From assembly GCF_000001735.4 (NCBI RefSeq), contig NC_003074.8, forward strand, positions 11,470,101 to 11,534,100: a DNA stretch of 64,000 nt, written 5' to 3'. Origin of the DNA: Arabidopsis thaliana (taxonomy: Eukaryota; Streptophyta; Magnoliopsida; Brassicales; Brassicaceae). Made by a program: the position numbers and the translations under genes. The notes under the pieces were generated by a model. It saw only the letters and a program-made list of their open reading frames with translations. It was not told the DNA's origin and made no database searches. Numbering within the stretch: the first letter of the stretch is position 1; each line of letters starts with the position of its first letter. Positions 59,208 through 64,000 of the stretch are shown here, one piece after another.

Positions 59208-60533
59208 ACTCTTGTTTTGTAAGATTTTAATAATAAGGTAATGCTTGGTTAGTTATTCTTGTTTTTTTCTCACAAGAAGTATTGGGCATAATTCTCCACT
59301 AATAAATAAGTTTAAATAAAGATATATTAGTAAAAGTCTCCAAAAACACATATAGAAGAAAACAAGATTTCTTCAGAAACTAGAACATTTATACACTAGA
59401 AAAACATCTCAAGCCATCTCTTAAAAAAAGATGAGAATTTTAGACTATCACTCTTCCACTATGAAAAATGTTATAAGTCATTCCAACCTATTCATCGTTA
59501 TAATCATTTTTTCATCAAGTATATCTCTAATTCATTACTTGTATCTCCAATTTTTTAGATTATACAAAAAAATATATCATTTTGACAGCCATCATCATAA
59601 AAATGTCTCAGTCACTTGATTCATCTTTATCTATAGGAAGATCTAGAGACAAAAGATAATGTTCTAGCATAATCACGGACAAAGATAATGTCCTAGCATC
59701 ACATCCATTCATCACTACTGGATCCCGTATTGTCATATATTATGCACTATCATATATCATGGACCAATTATGAAAATAGCACTTAAATGCTTATCCCTTT
59801 GTATGAAGCGACACTTTTTTGTATCTTATAACTTTAGGTATTTCTTCCACTTTTTTTTACGGTTTTATTCTTACGTTCCACCAAATTTCTTCCACCTACA
59901 AATTATTTCTCTATCTTTCTACCATTCCCAGACCAGATCAAATTCAAACTGATTTGTAGTAACGGTTCTTTCATTTTGGAATATAGAACTCAAAATCGAT
60001 ATTTTTATTATGATTTTGGATTTTCTAACTGATTCATATTGAGTTTCCTAAATAAAAAATCCATAAATTACCAACAAAACTCAGCAGCAACATATAAACA
60101 AATTAAATCGAATATAAACTTCCAAAGGAGACAAATTAGGCAAAACCCCAAATAAATTTCAAAACCCAGAAAACGAACCAATCAAATTTCAAATTCGAAA
60201 TCTCAAAATCAAATTTTTATCAAAAGTCTATTTAAGGTTTTTCCTTGGGTTCCCTATATACTATCATCCTAGGGTTTACTTATATTGAGACAATGGGTAT
60301 TTGTATAAGAAATAATTTTTTGGGATAAACAGATTAAAATTTTCTGGAAAAAATTAGAACGAGAAGCATAGGAAGAAAATGAAAAAAGAAGGAAACGATA
60401 AGATATTCCAGGAGCAAAATCGTTAAACCATCAGTTGAGAAATACCCATTCTTATAAGCCATGATAAATGTACATTTTCTCAAGTTTTTAGGCTTAAATA
60501 TGCCTATTTGAACAAAAGCCCCCATAGATCATA
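59208..60533. other. 3' flank and intergenic DNA
   Basis: AATAAT at 59229-59234 is the likely near-upstream polyadenylation signal of the PMAT2-like gene. The rest is AT-rich without genes. A short imperfect tandem duplication lies at 59649-59692 ('gacaaa.gataatgt.ctagca'). Small frames at 59431, 59770 and 60334 show no domain. Confidence 0.5.
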
Positions 60534-60970
60534 CAAAATTTCAAAACAAAATGATTCAAAATGCATCTTTTTCCTTGACCCAAAATAAATAAAAGTTTAA
60601 GTAAATACAATGCTATGAGATTTACCATTACCTAAACCCATCAAATTCCACAAAAATACAATTCTTCACTCGAATCTGTGAGCATAACTTTTATCTTCCA
60701 CTTTATTTCGTTTTCAACAACAACTAGTGCGTTGAAGCTTTTAAATAGTGAAAGTTTCTGATTTTTCTATCATAAAATATATGAAAATTGCACTCAACGG
60801 CCATAAAAATTTAACAATATGCCAACTAACAACAAAAATCTAACAACTATTAAAAATAGATGCGTTTATGGATAATCTGTGACTGGCTGTAGCAATAACG
60901 ATTAACATAAATTAAAATCTACAAAAATACATACAAACTATAATTTAAATTGAAAACCAAAAACTATATT
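60534..60970 (+). repeat. Direct repeat DR-B, left copy
   Basis: About 430 bases matching 62885-63780 (after removal of a 486-base insertion) in the same orientation. Shared stretches are 'ccattacctaaacccatcaa', 'gcataacttttat', 'ttgaagcttttaaa' and 'tttttctatcataaaatat'. It lies downstream of the minus-strand BAHD gene; DR-B right lies upstream of it. Confidence 0.8.
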
Positions 60971-61348
60971 ATTATAATAAAACTTCAAAATTCTTAAACT
61001 AATTAAAAATATTGATTAACTTTAACAGTTTCAACCGTTTTTCCATATTTTGAATGATCTCAAAAAAATGTAAAAACACTATAATTAATCATAAAGACGT
61101 CGGTCAAGAAACACTGCTTAATAATCAAAGTATACCAAAAACTTTAGAACACTAATTCAACATTACAATAAAATAACAAATAAATGTGCACTAAATTCTT
61201 TGCTTGGACTTTGGATTTTTAATGATCCATTCCATCTAATGGTAACATTTCATTTTTTTGTACTTTTAACAACTCGAAATTCATTTATAAGAAGATGATA
61301 AAATGTAATTCTTCATGTAATTGCGAAATTTATTTGACATAGGAATAT
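60971..61348. other. 3' flank of the minus-strand BAHD gene
   Basis: AT-rich, no gene. Probable 3'UTR lies within about 200 bases left of 61349. Confidence 0.45.
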
Positions 61349-62704
61349 TTATTTGTAGATATCGAAATCACTGGTAAATAAAGAAAGAAAAACATTCATC
61401 TCACATTTCTTCAAAGAGATACCAATCTCCAAACCACCAATCTCATCCCTCCTTGCCGACATAGAAAACTCATTGTTCTTGTAAAGAGACATAACATCAG
61501 TCTTAACAGGTCTTCCCCACCCGAAATCCGACCCGTATATCCCAAATTGGTTTGATCCTGTAACAGTCACATTCTGTGTATCCAATTTCATATTTTTTGT
61601 TCCATCCTCATACACTTCCCATATTGACTCAATGTTTCGTGAACCCAAACCTCTAACCGAATCACTTAAAATCTCAACTCCGTTAACGTATCCATCTTTT
61701 CCTAGAAACGTTGTCGCTTTGTATCCATTGAAATCAATTGGTAAGACACAATTCCCAAAATATGTCAAAGGAACCGGTGGATCTAACCGGTTTCTGAAAT
61801 CAGCAGCATACATAAACCGAACCGGTCGATTCGCGTCTCCTCCACACGACTTAACCATGCAAGTCAACACATAAGCGTACGAGACTACGAACGTTGATAA
61901 ATGAAGATCGGACCGGGTTGACTCGTTCTTGGCTCGTTCTTTAAGTTTTTCGATATCCACTTCCGTCAACTCGAGCGTGACCCGAACAACGTCGTTATCG
62001 ATCTCTTTAGCCGGAGGAAGCGTTAAGGTTCTTGCATAGTCTTTCTCCTCTGAGATATACGAAGAGAGCTGAAAGATCTTTTGCTCGAGTCCGGCCGGAA
62101 CATTGATGACCGTACGATCTAAAACCGTAGGTAGATCAAAATCTTGAGGTGTGGTTCCGTGTTTACATATATGAGCCCAAGATTTATGAAACTTTGACGC
62201 AGTTTTGCCGTCCATGACGACATGGTGAACTGTTGTTCCGATGGAGAAACCTTGGTTTGGAAAGAGAGTGATTTGTAGAGAAAGAAGAGACGCTGAGTCA
62301 GAGGAAACTTGTAACTCGGGGACAAGAGGACGTAATTCAGTCTCCAGACGAAGTTCTTTGCTAGAGATATAAGAGAAGTCAGCTTCGGACTCGACCACTG
62401 TGAGAGAGACAGTGTCTTTGGGGAAGATGACTATGTGTGGTTTAGGATCTTGGGGGTTCCATTTGAGGTGACCGGAGAGTGGGAGGAAGTGGGAGAGGAC
62501 GAGGGAGAGGGATTGTTCGAGTTTGGGGAGGATGGAAGAGAAGAAGGAGTCACGAGATGACTCGGTGAGTTTGTAGAAGGTAACTCGCTCTATGGGATTG
62601 AGTTTTAGCCATAGTAAATCAAAGAAAGTGAGTGGGAGAACGAGTGGTTCGACTGAGTTAGTTACAAGGCTGACTCGAGAGATCTTGATCACGTTTAAGG
62701 CCAT
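61349..62704 (-). CDS. BAHD acyltransferase (At3g29680-like)
   Basis: Intronless 451-residue HxxxD-type acyltransferase of the same anthocyanin/phenolic-glucoside malonyltransferase clade as the gene at 57852. The start was placed at MALNVIKISRVSL (62704) rather than the in-frame ATG seven codons upstream (MRLSPST), because the family begins here and the resulting length equals the paralogue's. Seen: VHHVVMDG with HxxxD at His161-Asp165; DFGWG at 393-397; YFGNC at 315-319; FLPLSGH near 73-79. No frame defects. From memory it resembles Arabidopsis At3g29680, whose substrate is not known to me; sequence alone cannot tell malonyl from other acyl donors. The two genes are convergent and about 2.1 kb apart, so they are probably an old tandem/inverted duplicate pair. 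Confidence 0.92.
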   Translation of the reverse strand: MALNVIKISRVSLVTNSVEPLVLPLTFFDLLWLKLNPIERVTFYKLTESSRDSFFSSILPKLEQSLSLVLSHFLPLSGHLKWNPQDPKPHIVIFPKDTVSLTVVESEADFSYISSKELRLETELRPLVPELQVSSDSASLLSLQITLFPNQGFSIGTTVHHVVMDGKTASKFHKSWAHICKHGTTPQDFDLPTVLDRTVINVPAGLEQKIFQLSSYISEEKDYARTLTLPPAKEIDNDVVRVTLELTEVDIEKLKERAKNESTRSDLHLSTFVVSYAYVLTCMVKSCGGDANRPVRFMYAADFRNRLDPPVPLTYFGNCVLPIDFNGYKATTFLGKDGYVNGVEILSDSVRGLGSRNIESIWEVYEDGTKNMKLDTQNVTVTGSNQFGIYGSDFGWGRPVKTDVMSLYKNNEFSMSARRDEIGGLEIGISLKKCEMNVFLSLFTSDFDIYK

Positions 62705-62884
62705 CGTTGACGGAGACAATCTCACTTGGACTCTTTTTTTTCAGACAGTTTTCAAACAGACTACTGTTTTGGTGTGCCAAATAAACATCTATTCACTTAA
62801 TTATCAAAAGCATGGGAATAAAATATGACAATCCCACTACCATATGAAAGATGCTTTTGGTAGGTAAAGATGTTTTTTAGTTAT

Positions 62885-63780
62885 ATCATACTGCATTTCA
62901 AAACAAAATGATGCAAAAAAAATTCCTTAGACCTCAATGATTAAAAGTTTTAGGTGATTACAATGTTATGAGATTTTCCATTACCTAAACCCATCAAATT
63001 CCCTTTGAATACAATTTTTCACTAGAATATGTGCGCATAACTTTTATTTTCCTCTTTGTTTCGTTTTCAACTAAAACTAATGCTTTGAAGCTTTTAAAAA
63101 TGAGAAAAATGTCAGAAAAAATTCCCAGTTGTGCAAAAGTATTGAAAAACAAAATCTTCACCTTACTAGGTGATGAAATATATAATCAACTTTCGTTCAT
63201 TTCTAATTAAATCATTAAATTTTGTTGGTTTCTTAGTTTAATAGTGAAATTTAGCACTTTGCCAAAATAGTCAATTAGTCATCATGAATTTGACTAACGA
63301 AATAAATTAACATAATTAAGTCTCGGCTGAAAATCTTAATAAGTGAACGTAGATTTCAACAGAGACGTAACACTGTTAATTTATTTCGTCATGCAAGCTT
63401 AACGACGTGACTATTTTGGAAAACTGAACAAAAGTTTACGATTAAAATGAGAAGTCAACAAAACTTTACGATTTAACTGAAAAATCAGCAAAAATTGATT
63501 ATATATTCCATTGAAGCCAAAGTTGGGGATTTCTTTCAACATTTTTTCACAGTTCAAGATTTTTCCGACATTTTTCTTTTTAAAAATAGGGAAATTTCTT
63601 TTTGTTTTTCTATCATAAAATATAGGATAGTTGCACTGAACCAGCATAAAAATTAAATAATATGCCATCAAACCATAATTTTTTTAATAACTATTAAAAA
63701 TTTGTGACTCTTTCACAGCTTTCACAGCAGTAGCAACAATGTTTTACATAAAATATACCAAAAATACATACTATGTATAA
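62885..63780 (+). repeat. Direct repeat DR-B, right copy (split by a MITE)
   Basis: Counterpart of 60534-60970. Similarity covers 62885-63101 and 63588-63780; between them is the foldback element at 63102-63577. Confidence 0.8.
63102..63577. mobile_element. Foldback MITE, 476 bp, MULE-like
   Basis: Flanked by a 10-bp duplication 'ttttaaaaat' (63092-63101, 63578-63587). Ends GAGAAAAATGTCAGAAAAA and, inward from the right, AGAAAAATGTCGGAAAAA. The arms show extended inverted similarity ('ccaaaatagtca...acgaaataaattaaca' in both), so most of the element can fold back. The unoccupied site is in DR-B left at about 60738. No coding capacity. Confidence 0.8.
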
Positions 63781-64000
63781 TATATTTTGAGAACCCATAA
63801 TTATTTCCTCTAAAAAAATTTCTTCAAATTTGTTAAAAAGTTTTAAGAGATTTACAACATTTGAATATACAAAACATTTTTAATAGTTATAAATATCTTT
63901 TCATTTAATTTATATATATATATATATATATTATGTATATAATATTTAAGAATCTGTTATGATAGTGTTTAACAAGAGAAAACAATTATTTATTTATTTT
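63781..64000. other. AT-rich window end with (TA)n
   Basis: (TA)n at 63911-63931. No gene seen. Confidence 0.6.

Overview
Plant nuclear DNA from a transposon-rich, probably pericentromeric stretch of a Brassicaceae genome. Two intact BAHD acyltransferase genes at the right end (57.85-62.7 kb) match, as far as I can recall without a search, the Arabidopsis thaliana chromosome 3 pair At3g29670 (PMAT2) and At3g29680, so A. thaliana or a very close relative is the likeliest source. The rest is AT-rich, full of broken transposases, microsatellites and nested insertions.

Layout. 1-5.45 kb and 9.71-15.63 kb are two direct copies of one block: a PIF/Harbinger remnant (minus strand: transposase ends plus a Myb/SANT-like ORF1) followed by a hAT element (plus strand). 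The copies have lost different parts. Copy 2 later received a 1.03-kb MULE-type element with long terminal inverted repeats. Between the copies (5.45-9.7 kb) lie fragments of two host genes, a DOMON/cytochrome b561-type gene and a SPOC-domain gene.

15.8-39.5 kb is one nest. A second Harbinger element begins at 15,811. Its ORF1 is split by a Ty3/gypsy (Athila/Tat-like) LTR element; the left junction is at 18,458/18,459 and the matching right junction is at 39,244/39,245. Inside lie LTR A, a gag-protease region on the minus strand, a second copy of Harbinger-5'-plus-LTR (23.74-26.81 kb), a 4.6-kb MULE with a DUF1985/Ulp1-like fragment (26,965-31,558), a worn Helitron with Rep, PIF1-type helicase and RPA-like parts (about 31.6-38.97 kb), and an LTR fragment. 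An unoccupied paralogue of the whole insertion site appears to be present at 54.78-54.91 kb.

39.5-54.9 kb holds an 845-bp non-coding retroposon with target duplications, one orphan CACTA end, LTR-like sequence with 63-bp tandem repeats, and inside that a structurally complete 8.14-kb CACTA element (43,663-51,806) with both a TNPD-type and a TNPA-type gene. A GRF zinc-finger gene with one premature stop follows at 53.4-53.9 kb.

54.9-64 kb is mostly single-copy-looking AT-rich DNA with the two working genes. They are convergent and encode cytosolic malonyl/acyl-CoA-dependent acyltransferases acting on glucosides of phenolics. The minus-strand one is flanked by direct repeats, one of which carries a foldback MITE. 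I see no rRNA, canonical tRNA, CRISPR or bacterial-type features.
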